Source of the DNA: Toxoplasma gondii ME49 | Lineage: Eukaryota > Apicomplexa > Conoidasida > Eucoccidiorida > Sarcocystidae | DNA length: 64,000 nt | Assembly: GCF_000006565.2 (NCBI RefSeq) | Contig: NC_031467.1 | Span: forward strand, 1,507,613-1,571,612 | Direction: 5' to 3' | In this document: positions 12,086-24,627 of the stretch, piece after piece | How positions within the stretch are numbered: position 1 is the stretch's first letter | Layout: each line of letters begins with the position of its first letter | The notes under the pieces: model-generated | Database searches by the model: none | What the model saw: only the letters and a program-made list of their open reading frames with translations | What the model was told of the DNA's origin: nothing | Made by a program: the position numbers and the translations under genes

Positions 12086-15000
12086 AATACAGATCGGGAA
12101 ATCTCATGAGGCGGAAAAAACAAAGACGCTGAGACAGATGCAGCTGTCTCTTTTCGCCGGATTCCTCCCGTCCGTTCTTGTAGTGAATGTTACCGACCAG
12201 AGGACTACCGAGGTGATTTCTTTCACTTTCTTTCTGCTGGTCTGCCTAGTGCTCTTCGGTTCTTCGCTGCGTCTTGTCTGTGCTTTTTTCTTTCTCTGTC
12301 CCCTCTGTCCTTCAGTGCCCTCTGCCGCTGATTCGACTTCTGCTCGTGGCACCTGCGACGGGGAAGAAAGAAAGGGAGACTCCAGGGATGGCATGTGGTG
12401 GCTTGTGTTTTGATTCGGTGCCTGAATGCGAAGTGGCTAAACAAACCCCCGACATCGCGAAAGGGCAACGAGAGAGCCCAGTTCTACGGGGAGGTCTCTT
12501 TCTATTGTCTCCCGGTGTACGGACCACACAACACAGGTTTTGTAACTACCGTTTTGCCAAAGAAACTTATCCAGTTCGAATGCGTCGGCCTTTTATGTTT
12601 CCCAAGGAAGCTGACTTGTATCGCTACGGTGACTTTGGTGGGACCTTCGAACGGGATACATTCAAAATCCTTTCCACTATTCTAGGAAACAGGAAAATAA
12701 GATAAATCCATAAAAAGAGAACGGGGCACTTGCAGATATACCGCTTTCTTCCTACCGATCACTGAATTTTCAAAATCGTATTCACACCGGGTCTTCCCGT
12801 ACTAAACTACTGACGAGTCCATGCCCGTCAGAAAGAAGGAAAACAGCCTCTTTCTTGATTGATTTTCTAGAAAGGGAAACTCGGAATACAGAAGTGACCA
12901 GTAAGAAAAACGTGAAACGTAGCGAATATGAATGAAAAGGGCTTGAAACGATTTCATGTTCTTTCTGTGTGATGTCCTCTATGTTGACGTGTAGTCGGGC
13001 TAGTCGCTAGCGGATATAATTACGTCTGCAGTTTCGTCTGAAGGAGGGAAAGTAGTCGGAAACACAAAAGGGGTAAGAATCGAAAGACCCTGCGCAAGTG
13101 TTGCCTTCGCTTCCGTCCGGCCCCAGTGGCCGTTTTACCTTCACTCTTTTTGTCTGTCACCCGAAAGCCACAGAACATCTCCATCCCCTGACTCCTGAAG
13201 CGGTAAGAAACAAAGACACTGGAGTGACGGAGAAAAATAGTATTTTCTATGTTGATCCTCTGAAGATGACATGCCGCAGACACGCCACTGGAGTAAGAGC
13301 AAAGCGTGGCTCTCTGTGACCGCTGATCCTACGTGTTTTTCTGTTGCGTGCAACCGGACAGTTTAATACTATTTAGCCTAAATCGCTCTTTGTAGACAAA
13401 GTGTAAAATTACTCTTTCACACGCTGTCGGCGAAGGCCACTCACCCACCTCTTACCGGACGCCCACAGCCATGGTGGACTTCACACACAGTCACACGCAC
13501 AAATTCTGCATACTTGATGTTAGAGTTCATATTTATAGTACTAGGATGTTAGGCTCCCAGATCTCGTTGCTGCAGTGAAGTGGGCATTCAGATAGAAACG
13601 TACGATTTGCTGCAACAGTGCGAGAAAACGTTCGTAAGTCTTTTTCTAGCGTAGAACTGGAAAGCGACCCCGATGGCTCCACCGATGTACTTTTGCCACC
13701 AAACGACAAAGAGATTCACGAGATCGGATTGCCAGCACTATCCATTAGTTCAAGAAAAAACCGCGACTGAGATCCGCGCGTCCGGCTTGTGTGCAGATGC
13801 ACTGCACGTGACTGCAAGGATAGCCAGTTTGGGAAACAAGCCCTTTTGGACAACATATACGGAGGCTTACTTTTTCACAAAGCGTCTGAGCGCCACTCTG
13901 AGCTTGATTTCGGTTTTCGTGTTCTCCATAAAGAGAATAACTCACATGTTGCACGAAGTTCCCCATCGTTTCAGACAATTTCGAAGAGTCATTTCTTTTG
14001 GACGTGAGGAAACTCCAGATGCATCTTTCCTCTGTTTTTGACTCGATATACAGATGCCACAAGATGGTGCACAGCCAGTGACACCTGGGAAGTCACCCAG
14101 AGAGCTTGTTTCGCGTTGCCATGTGACGAAAAGCGTTTTTCCACGAGTGTGCAAAAAACGTGAAACTTTTTTTTCTGCATCCTTGATATCAATGCAGCTA
14201 CGTCAACATATGTTGCCCTTCCTATTTTCATGGACTCAATCAATGCGTGACGCATACATGACTCTTTTTTCGACCGGTACCATTCCACCTGCAGACACAA
14301 AACAAGTGGTCCACACCTGAAAGGACCACACTGCCTCGACTCCGTGCAGCGGCTCTACAGACAGAGCTGACTGGCTCGTAAGGAATTTATTTCACTGACG
14401 TCTATGCAACTTCCGCTCGATAGCAAACCTCTGATGCATTTCATACGCTCATGCCACGACCATCCGGCTTTGGGGACGGTGCACTGAATTGAGCCTATCT
14501 CTTCGACAGAAGTGATGTGTTCGACAAATTGCCAAAGGGAGAGACGATTGACATGAAAAAACTGAAGTGGTTCTTTTGTTTTTCTTTTTCGAATTGAATC
14601 CTGTGGCAGACGTGCATTCGCGGCCGCAGAATCCACTGGAGGTAGGGAGCGAAAAACATACGCCTCAAGGAAAGACAAGATCAGGGAATAATCGAAGAGA
14701 AACTGGGAAACCTTCACGAATCATCAGAGAATGTTTTGGTCTTCATGAGTGGGTATCAGTCTTGGACCAGGTTGACTTCATCAGAGTGCCGATTGTCTTA
14801 AGGTCGAGGGCTAGCCATGTTTCGATACGATGACAAGTGAGCAGACAAACGGGCACACGGAATATATGGAAGTATCGGGAAAACGGTGGTTCCTGACTCA
14901 CGAATACCGTATACTATCCTATGTGCATTCGTTTCTCAGTCTGCCTCTGCATGCCGCTGTCATGATGCTTTTCTGGTTGGTGTAGAGAGTTACACGGGAA

Positions 15001-18000
15001 CGACCGCACGGTTACTAGAGAGGCGGAATGCATGGAGGAAGAATACGGACGACGGGCGGGCGGAAAAACAGAGAAACCTTCGGATCCCACTCCCCCGCTA
15101 TCTGTTGCATTGCCCGCGTTATGTCTTTGTCACTCCTGGAAGCCTCCGTACGGCTTCCTCGGCGAGAAAAAAGTATGTTCCATGTACTGTTGTCGGGCGT
15201 ATTGGACATCCTGTGCGAGAGGCAGGAAATTCTATACTGGCTACAATCTCTTTTCTTCTGATCCTGCTTGTTTCTTGTTTCTTTCCCACAGTTTTCTCAT
15301 CTGACACTGCAGCGGCGAAAGCACTAGATCAGGGCGTCCGTTCTGTTGTTCGATTGGGTCTCCACTCTACGAACGGAGGAGACACTGGAAAGCGGCGCAA
15401 AAAGACCACGAAGAGCGACCCTTACCATTTTAACTCCTTGTCTATAGCTACCCTGTACAGACAAGACAACCCGCACAAGTGGCCTGCCATAGAGTCCATT
15501 GCGAGAGAAGGCGTCGACCGCATATCAGGACAGGGACATTCGTCGAATGGGGTGACGACGCAAGGACCGAGCAGGCGTTGAGAATGAAAACATAACGGAG
15601 ACAATCCATGAGATAAGAAAAAGAAAGAAAAGCAGGACAGAAAATTGGACAGAAAATTCAACAGAACGGGGTGGAGAAATTGCGCCACACTAACAGAACG
15701 GGACAAGCCACCATAGAGACCCTGCAGCATACACAAAAGGACAAACAGTCGCAAACTTGTGAAAAGAAAGCAACATGGACGAAAAGAAGTCAGAAATACT
15801 TGACACAGAGCCCAAAACAAACGAAAAAGATCGGCAGCAGGCGCCTGCCACCACACAAGAGAGCCGAGGAACTAAATGAGTGATTATCCTACGAAGCACA
15901 TCTACGCGATAGGTGGGAGCTGCATGAAAGCTAGAGGACAGAAAAGAGAAACGTTTTCACGGAAAAATCGAAAAGACAACCGCGGCAAAAACCCAGACCA
16001 AACTCGGAGATCGTGAAGATGCTTGGACAGACTGTAGAACAAAACCGCGATAAACCCACACATCATGGGCCGAGAAAACGAAGATGTTTACGCAACGGAG
16101 ATATCACAATATGACGACAGACAAGCGGAAACCGCGTAGCGAACAGCCAGAAAATTCGCAACATATACGACTGAGGGAAACAGAAACGAAAAAAGTGGCT
16201 CAGACGGTCGGGAGGCACATCGACCCGACAAAAAGAACGGACCGAGAAAAAGGGAACACGAATCCGCAGAGATGAACATAAAAATCAAGGGAAAAGGTCC
16301 GAAACTCGGAAAAGAGCTGCCGTTTTTGCATACAATCTTCCTCTGTTGTTTGTCTCTGTTATCCGTCTTCCTTTATCACCTTTTTCACACGAGAAAAGTA
16401 ACGTAGCAGATAGAGAGGAGAGCGGTCCACGACAGTAGAGTAACTGGGTTATCTATCCACCGAGGAAACGAGGCGAGGAAGAAAAAAAGAGAATTTAATC
16501 GCTTGGCCGTCAACTCGTTCAGAAGGAACGATTAAACTGTTAGCTGCGAACCGCCCCGTTTGAGGGGCGTTGACACTTTACATAGTCAGACACTCCGCAC
16601 CAGAGGTATCGAGCGGAGATGGCCGAAGAAAAAACGTTTCTATCCTTACAAGACCACTACCTCTCTACCAGAGGCGCTCAGCTGCTCTCGGCCTCTCAAC
16701 GGCCTGAGGCTGTTTAGGGACAGAAGAAAGAAAACACTTCAAACAAGACGAGACTGAACGCCGAAGCAGACGAAACATCCGTCGGTTGTTGCACTCCGTT
16801 TATTATGAACGCTCGTTCAGCGGGAGAAGGCAAGCCAACGCAATGCTGCACATCTATACAAAACCGGAGCCTAACCTCACTTTCACACGGCACAAAACAT
16901 GACCTATCTGGTGTGGACGCAACGCGGAACGATAACATGGCCATTTGCTCAGGTCCACTAGAAAAACAGTGCACTTCATTCGTCCGAAGCGTTGGCAGTT
17001 GGAAGCACACATTTTTCTCGTCTCGGGGAAGAAGAGGGACAGGGAAACGAAACCGAGAAACATCTAGAAGGGGCTTCGAGGGTCCGTCTGTCATAGCGAA
17101 GTATAGAGAAAACGAAGACAGCGGTGCATTTTCTTCTTGCCAGTGTGTTCGTCAAGAAGTTCACCACAAAAGGAGCAAACAACTGCCAGTCTAGTCAGGT
17201 CTCCTGTTCTACCCCACGGTTACCGTCCAGTGTGAAGCAGAGTGAGACAGATTTCCAAAAGTATATATTCCAAAAGACACTCCCTGCAATCCTAGAGAAG
17301 AAAACTGAGAGATCGAGAATGCTCCATGTTTTCGCCTTAAGCAGAAAACTGTAAGAAACGTATCCTCAGCCTCTGAAGAAGACAACCGATAAAACCAAAG
17401 CTCCCATTTCCAAAAAAAAAGACACACAAGGCGGCCGAGACCGTGGATGCCGCGCAGTGCCGTGCACTCGAAGAACGAAGATGCGTCACGGGACCCTCCC
17501 TAGTTTTTCTTCCTTTGCGCGGGACAACGAGCAACAGAATCCACACGTTACTTTGCCGATCTTTAGCCGGAGGGCGAATAGGTAAACATCTTTTCGTCTG
17601 TCGTCACTCTTCCATTCCAACGCAAAACGAGAGAGACAGAAGGAAGTAAATGGAACACACGAGTTTGAGAAAAATGACAGGAAGACGCTGTGATCTCTCT
17701 CTCTGGCCACGAGGGAAGCGAAAGTAAGAATCAGACAACGGTGTAGCCTGAACTTGAAGGCAATGATAGACCGAGCAGAGCCCAAATCAGCTCGTCTGAA
17801 GCGTATGAGCACAAAAGGTTGTCTTGCGTTCCCTTCGCAGACACATCTAGGTCTTTGACCTCGCTCTCATTTTGAGCGAAAGCGGAGTCATCCTCTGCAC
17901 CGTCAAACGGTCCAGATCTGCCTCCTGTCCCCATGAATGCATGTGACTAGACTTATGAAAGAAAAAGCGCACTTCGGAACCTTCAAGGACTGAACGTTTC

Positions 18001-18878
18001 TTTTGTTAAACAAGAGAGCTATATTCCGGTTCAAACGCTTGTACCGCTGCGTTATCATCAGCAAAGTGTCGCGCATAAAGTGGAGCAGGAAAGAACTCCC
18101 CATCAGGACTTGTTTTCCCTTCTAGATACATTGTCGCATGATGACAAGGAAAAATGCCGAGAGGGTCCCCCGACGCCGGGGTTCCAGCGTCTCCAAGACG
18201 AGTCAAAACGATTGCCACGAATGATTCTCTTGCCGGTTAAAGACTGGTCACCATTCGTTCCCGGTCCAGTGCGCACGGCCGTTCGCCGGTTCCCACTCTT
18301 CAAATACTCCGGCATTTGAATAACGCGCTTCTAGAGAATTATGGAGAGACAACACACTCGCACACCCGTCCTCTCAGTGTTGGCCTTCCCCAGCCCGCTC
18401 TCAGAACGCAGACAAAAAGGAAGGACGAGAAGAAAGGAAAGTTGTCTCTATGGAATGTCTCCTGTTTAGCTGGGATTTGACCGCGCATGCAGGAAATGAC
18501 GAGGCAGCGAAGAGACACAAACTGCGGATCGCCCTGCAATCGTCAGCAAGGCATTTTTGCGCACAACCCGACAAGCAAGAAGCGCGAGCGACAACAGGGA
18601 CAGAGAAGCAAGAAACCTTCTCGCCTTTCGCGACTCTGCCCCGTCGAGACGGCAACTGGAAAACCGATGGACATGAGGGTGGTACAGGATGCAGGGACCA
18701 CAACCGCCTCTAGGCAAGGAAAAGAGTAGATTTCGTGACGAAGACAAGTGACGCAGACACAACTCTCCAGGGAGAAGACACGCGCGAATCGAGAGGGGCA
18801 TCATGGGAGAAGAGAGGAGACAGACCAAGACAGTGAGATATGTGTGGAAGAAAGAAGACGAAATATCAAGAAGAAGTC
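12086..18878. other. Convergent 6.8-kb interval without a supported gene
   Basis: This lies between the 3' end of the 3301-12085 gene and the 3' end of the CDPK gene. It must contain both 3' UTRs. Open frames reach at most about 230 codons; most begin without ATG and none shows a recognisable domain or a convincing splice series. A purine-rich plus strand runs from about 15590 to 16320, including two adjacent copies of GGACAGAAAATT near 15640-15662. Weak splice-like signals near 15173 (GTATGT) and 15291 (pyrimidine tract plus CAG) were examined but did not give a coherent protein. An unannotated non-coding transcript or very short gene cannot be excluded. Confidence 0.5.
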
Positions 18879-21800
18879 TTACCGGCGCCCTGCAGCTGGT
18901 GATGCTAGGAAGTCGGCATAGCCATCTCGGCTGTCAGACTCGAAGTCGTCTTCGTTGCGCACCGCCTCAATAAACTCATCAAAGTCTGCCGCGGAAAGGC
19001 CACAGTAGAAGGCAGTGCTTTTTCTGTGTTGAGAATGAAAGGCAAGATTGAGAGATTCGCTTCAAGCCATTTCGTGTATTCGGCTGCTCACACTTCGAGT
19101 GTTCGCTGCGGAAGTCAACTGATTTAAATCCCGGAGATCTCCTCAAAACTACAGCGAATAAGAGACAACAGCAGGAAGTCCTACGTTCTCCCTTACGCAG
19201 CCTTCTTTCCTCCGCAAAAAGACGATAGAAAGCACCTTTACATGCCCATGCTGTGGGGAGATGCTCGTATGAGCAGTACCATCGTGTTGGGAGTAGTCAT
19301 CACATAGACAGGATTATGCGTAAGCTTTTTCTGGGAAGTATATACTACGAGGTGGACTACTGGTTTGAATGCTGAAGGCCTTTGTTTACCGGATTCAAGT
19401 TCTACTTTATTTTAGCGACGCATAGGAAAGATGATCCTGATTGTAATAACGGAAACACTTGAACTGACCATCTAAACAGGATGCGCGTTCCCTTTCTACG
19501 CCGGCCTTTCTCCTCGAGTCCACCAATAGAGTGAACAAGTACATTTGCGGTGAAGGGAGAGAGAGAAGAAGGAGCGCAACAAGGCGAGTGAAAACAGGCG
19601 ATACGCGTTCAAGTCTCACGTCTGATTAAGTGGAAAAAGGGCAAACTGCGACGAGCAACTCACCAATGTGGCCGTCCCCATTTATGTCACAGTCGTGCAT
19701 CATATCCTCCAGAGCGTCGTTACTGTAACGGTCTCCAAGAAGAACGCGCAAGTCGTCCAAAGAGATAAATCCTACGAGTCACAAACACCCACGGCGACTT
19801 CTTTGCACCACACTCTCACCTCAAACCCCTGCACGTCCATACACACGCATGCGCATACGCGTCTCTATCTCTCTACCTCTCTCTCTACCTCAATCAGTCA
19901 ACGCAACAACCTGTGGATATATTTATACATATTATACATTTCTTTGTGTGGCAGTTGTGCGTACTCTATACATCTGGAGAGAAGAACACAGATCCTAAAA
20001 CACTCTTGGTTTCCTTGACATGTAGACATATGTATCACGCGTTGGGAGGAGGAAACCGCGAAGGACCTGCACTGCAGGCGCTTGTCTTTCCCCACTTCAG
20101 ACCACCGCGGGACCCTTTGCAGGTAGGCTCAGTCAAAAGCTCCCCTCCGGAATTCGATAAAAAGTAATTTTTTTTAGAAGCAAAAGTGCACGTTCCAGCA
20201 AAGCGTACCCGAGTGGTCTGCGTCCCACTTGCGCAAAGTGTGCAGAAGGAGGAATTCTTCCTTTTCCAGTTGAGGTTTCAGCATCACCGCCAAGAAGTCT
20301 GCAGGTAAACGAGAGGGAAGCGCCATGCGTTCTGGACCCCCCCGACACGGGAGCTCAGCGACGAGGCGCCTCGAGGCAGTCGAGCGAAACTGCATGCGTC
20401 GATAAAACGAGAGAAATCGGACGACATCCTGGCTGCGGAAGAGGGTTGCGAAAACTGAAGAAGAACCCCCCAGCTGAAATGCATGACCTTTCGAACGCTG
20501 GTTGCTGAATAGAGCTGTGAAGAAGCCACGACAGACGACGAGGAAAGGCGAAACACGAAGACCCAGGTGGGAGAAGGAGGTCGAAAGGCGGCGAGAAGAC
20601 GGAGAAAGATAGCTCGAGAAATGGTTTTGTGACAGACGATTGGACGATGCATGCGTGGAGAAACAGAAACGCAGGAGTGATGAGCGACAGAGGCAAAGAG
20701 ATGGGGCTGCTGAGGCAGGAACGCATTCAAGAAGGACATAGAGGGCGTTTGACGTCGACAGCCACACAGTCTGACCGTTGTACGATATCTCGTTTTCACA
20801 CGAAGAGTCCATGGCCTGGAAAAGCCTAACCACCTGCGCGAGAGAAAACGAAGGAGCACAGACACAAGAAGGGAAGTGACACAGTGCTGCAAGAAATAAG
20901 GAGAATGAACAGACGAGGCGACCGACAAGAGCTGTTCAGCGTAGACCGCGGAAGCCGCCAACCTTCCGGCTAAACTCTCTGACTTTCTGGACCTGTGTAT
21001 TGACAGGACAGAGGTCACCAGGGTCTCATCCTCTAATGACTGCTTTAGCTTTTGAACGCTGCTGTTCACCATGAATACAAGCAACCTGACCAAAATACTC
21101 GAGATTGTCTACGGCGCCGCGTCCACCGTTGTAGGTAAGCAGGTAGGCCCTCGGCAGGAGAAGAGCGGTGGGGAAGACATGCCGTTTCGTCTCACCAGAG
21201 GAGTACACACGGCCAAACGCTTCGAAGGGGGTGGCAACAAGTAGTGAGTTTGAGCGCATGCAGACTAGTCATCAGGTGCCGCAGTTAAGCAGCAAATCAA
21301 CAACCGCCCGGTGGGTGAGCGAAGGATCAGAGAAATGAAGGAAAGGCAGAAGGGTGAGATGGAGTTTCCGGGGCAAGGCAAGAGACAGGCTGAACGAGAA
21401 GACAGATGGTTACCACCACGCGAAATCAGCTCATGTCAACCACGGACTGGTCGGGCGTAAGGGAAGAGGACAAGAGGCAAACAGATAGGAAGAGAAGATG
21501 CGGTAGAAAGGCTTTGGAAAAGACAAACAGGAGTCTCCTGAGAGAGACTCGGCAACATGAATCCAGCTTGAAAAAGTAGAACGAGGAATCAGACCGATAA
21601 GACGCCAACGTGCTACCTCCAGTCTCGTTCTGTGTGTCGGCACCATCCTCTGCATCGTCGGAAGAAAGGAGACTCACTTGGCCTATGTCAAGGAATGGAA
21701 ACTGCGTCTTCATGGCGGAGATGAACTCGTCGAGGCCGAGGGTTGCTTTCGGCGACTTGCAAAATGCGAAGAACAACTTATCGAGACCTAACGACACGGA

Positions 21801-24588
21801 GAGAGAAAGCCAAACGGTAGACCGAATTGTGCAAAGGCCGGAATCAGCAGGAACAAAGAGAAGTGAAAGACGAGGCCGGTGTGGACCCGGTTGACTCCTT
21901 AAAAACCAGCTCACCTGGGGACTTCAAACCATTAAACGCGTATCTAACCGTAATTGTTTTCAGCATCTACGTTTGACGCACCGACCGCGCCCATGCTCAG
22001 TCTTACCACACATACTACTTTTAGAAACCGAGGCTGACTGAGTAAGTTAAAGTTTAGCCGGGAAGTTAGCGTCTAACATCAATAGCCGAGTATCAGCCGA
22101 GATAAAGACGACACAGAGAAGAAATACAGAAAAGCAGAACGAAGGAGTGAACTGAGAGTTCTACAGCGAAGGCCTCACAAATAGCGATTCCCTTTCCTCT
22201 CGCGCCACCAGGCTGTGGTTCCCTCTTCTCCCAACTACGGAGGCAGAGCCATCCCTACACATGCATGCACCTTTTTACGCACATGCTCACACAGACGTCT
22301 CTACACATATATACAAATGCTTTCGGATACAAATACAGAAGAATGTAGGGGCCCTCCTTTTCCGTTTGTTGCATGTAGACAAATGGTAGTTGGTTACGTT
22401 ACATTCCGGAGCAGACTGTTGTATTCGATACTCTTACGTTTTCGTTCTGGTTTTCGACCCAGTATACGTGACACCGAATATACAGAGACACTGCAGTACG
22501 TAGGTCACTAAATGTGCCACCCCACTTGTGAGATGCATGCACGCCGTTTGGCGGAAATGCATGTATTCATTCACATCCTGTGTCTTGTCTGTCTCCACCT
22601 TCGTCTCCTTTTTTGTGGCGACGTCCTCTACATGCATGCCCACCTCCAGCTGCTTCAGATGTGACCGAGTAAGCCATCATCGTCAGGTTCGCCCGCCGGA
22701 GTTTGCTGCACCTCGCGAATTTTTCGACACTGCACAAACGAGCTCCGGAGAGGAGGAACGCAAGACCGCCCCTGTGAGGCCCAGCGAAAGAAACGCCAGC
22801 TAAGAGAGAGAAACACACGGGACGGAGATGCCAGATGATTCTCGTGACTTTAAAATTGGAGAAGTTGAGCCAGACTCAGCAGAAGCGTTGACGCACGCGC
22901 GTAGAGGAGAAGTAGTAGGGACGAAAAGAAGGCAGGTTTTGAATCCATTGCGGAGGATTGTGAAGCCAAAGAGCCAGCTTCCTTCTTGGAATTCTCAAGT
23001 CTCCGCGACTGCTCCTTGCATGCTTGGGGTTCGTCGCCGCTGAGTGCCACGCGGAAAGCGTCGCAGGCAGAGAATTGACAGGCCGAAAAAGTGCAACGGT
23101 GAGACCCAGGAGAGTAGAAAGTTACAGGCGACCGATGGTGAGTGACCGTAATGTCGTGAACTAGTGAACTCCGACACTGTCAGGTGGAAATGGGAGAACC
23201 ACACAGAATACGAAGGAAGGAAACAACCAGAAAGTGCACAGAGGAAGTGCAGCGAGAAAGGGTCCCCAGAAGAAAACTCTTACGCGGTAAGGAAGTCGAG
23301 GGAGAGAGGGACGTCGTTCTTTGACTCGAGAGAAGCAATCCAAACCTGGAACAGAACGGAACGGATGCAGAGACTGATGCTCGGCTTTCGGATCTACGCT
23401 CACGGGAAAGCGGCGAAGAACTGCCAAGTTTTTGCCTCTTTTAAACCAGGCGGCGGGTACTCTGATGAGACTGCGTTAACGGCGAGAAGGAAAGTTCAAC
23501 GAAATGACATTCGGTCACTTCTGCTGTATTCACAGAATTCGACAAATCGGCTTTATTTATAAAAGAACGCCCTTCTAAAGTCGGTAGCGGTCTACGTTGG
23601 TCTCTGCCTCGACACTGCCGTGCTCACACCATCTCTTTATCTTTAAATCGCCGCCGCATGCAAGCACACAGAGGCGCGAGTATAGAAGCAGACTATGAGA
23701 GCCCAGACCGACGGTAGGCGACCCCTGCTGTCGATGTTACACTGATGCACGATGGAGAAGGAGATCCGTTTCTGCAAGAGTGCCCATCTTAACTGACTTC
23801 TGCCAAGGCAGTCAAACTGGACCAGGACACAAACGCTGGCACTCGAAATCTAAATCCGCCCACATCTCTCTATATAGATGTATAGAACATGTATATATGC
23901 ACATGCATATATGCATATGTGTATGTACATATGTGTATCCCAAAGACTTCGAGGTCACTCAGCATCGGCAGCATTGTAGCTGTATCAGCTCGATTGTTAG
24001 CAGGGGGCGCGGCCAAAGTTGGTGAGGACACCGTTGAAGGAGAGTCGGCGAGGGGCAGGGGCGAGACAGAGAAGCGAAAGAGCGAGAAGATCACAAAGCA
24101 GATGGGGGAGACACGAAACAGAGAGACGAAAGCTGCGAAGAGAGAAAAGGGATAGAACGCCAGACACGAGCGGCCAGAAAGAAGGCGGCCGAGCAGCGTT
24201 GAGAAGACGAACCGCCCTGCAAACACCGAAGAACTCACTCTCCGAAGAAAGACCGGAAAAACAGACATTCGGCTGAAGTTCAAGAGAAGGACGAACACCG
24301 AAACCCAATGCGGGAACAGGCAGAAGCGGAACGTACGTGGTTTAGAGCCTCGTTGACCGTCATGCGTCGGCTGCACAGGACACAGACAGATCACCACAGC
24401 GAGAGTGTTCTGCCCTTCGGAGACGCAAAGAGAGAGGAGGCTGCAAAGAAACACCGACAATTTGTCAATAGCATCCCAACTCGTACCAGAGAAAAAGAGA
24501 CATGTCACACGTTCAACATGAAACTCGGATTAACGAAACAGCCTTTCCCTTCTCTACCTGTGTAACCATCACCATTCTTCTGGCCTCG

Positions 24589-24627
<39 letters not shown>

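Noticed and set aside
13989..14255. 88-codon minus-strand frame starting with ATG
   Set aside because: Amino-acid composition is plausible but there is no domain, neighbour support or splice context; chance is as likely.
14886..15581. 231-codon frame with a hydrophobic stretch resembling a secreted protein
   Set aside because: It contains no ATG, and the hydrophobic stretch reads like a pyrimidine tract before a CAG acceptor at 15291. Joining the upstream ATG 15032 exon to it gives an early stop.
21026..21259. Possible extra CDPK exon (NGGRGAVDNLEYF, EF-like)
   Set aside because: The exons on either side (21678-21787 and 20776-20833) join in phase and give the normal EF1-EF2 linker; inserting this one would break the alignment.
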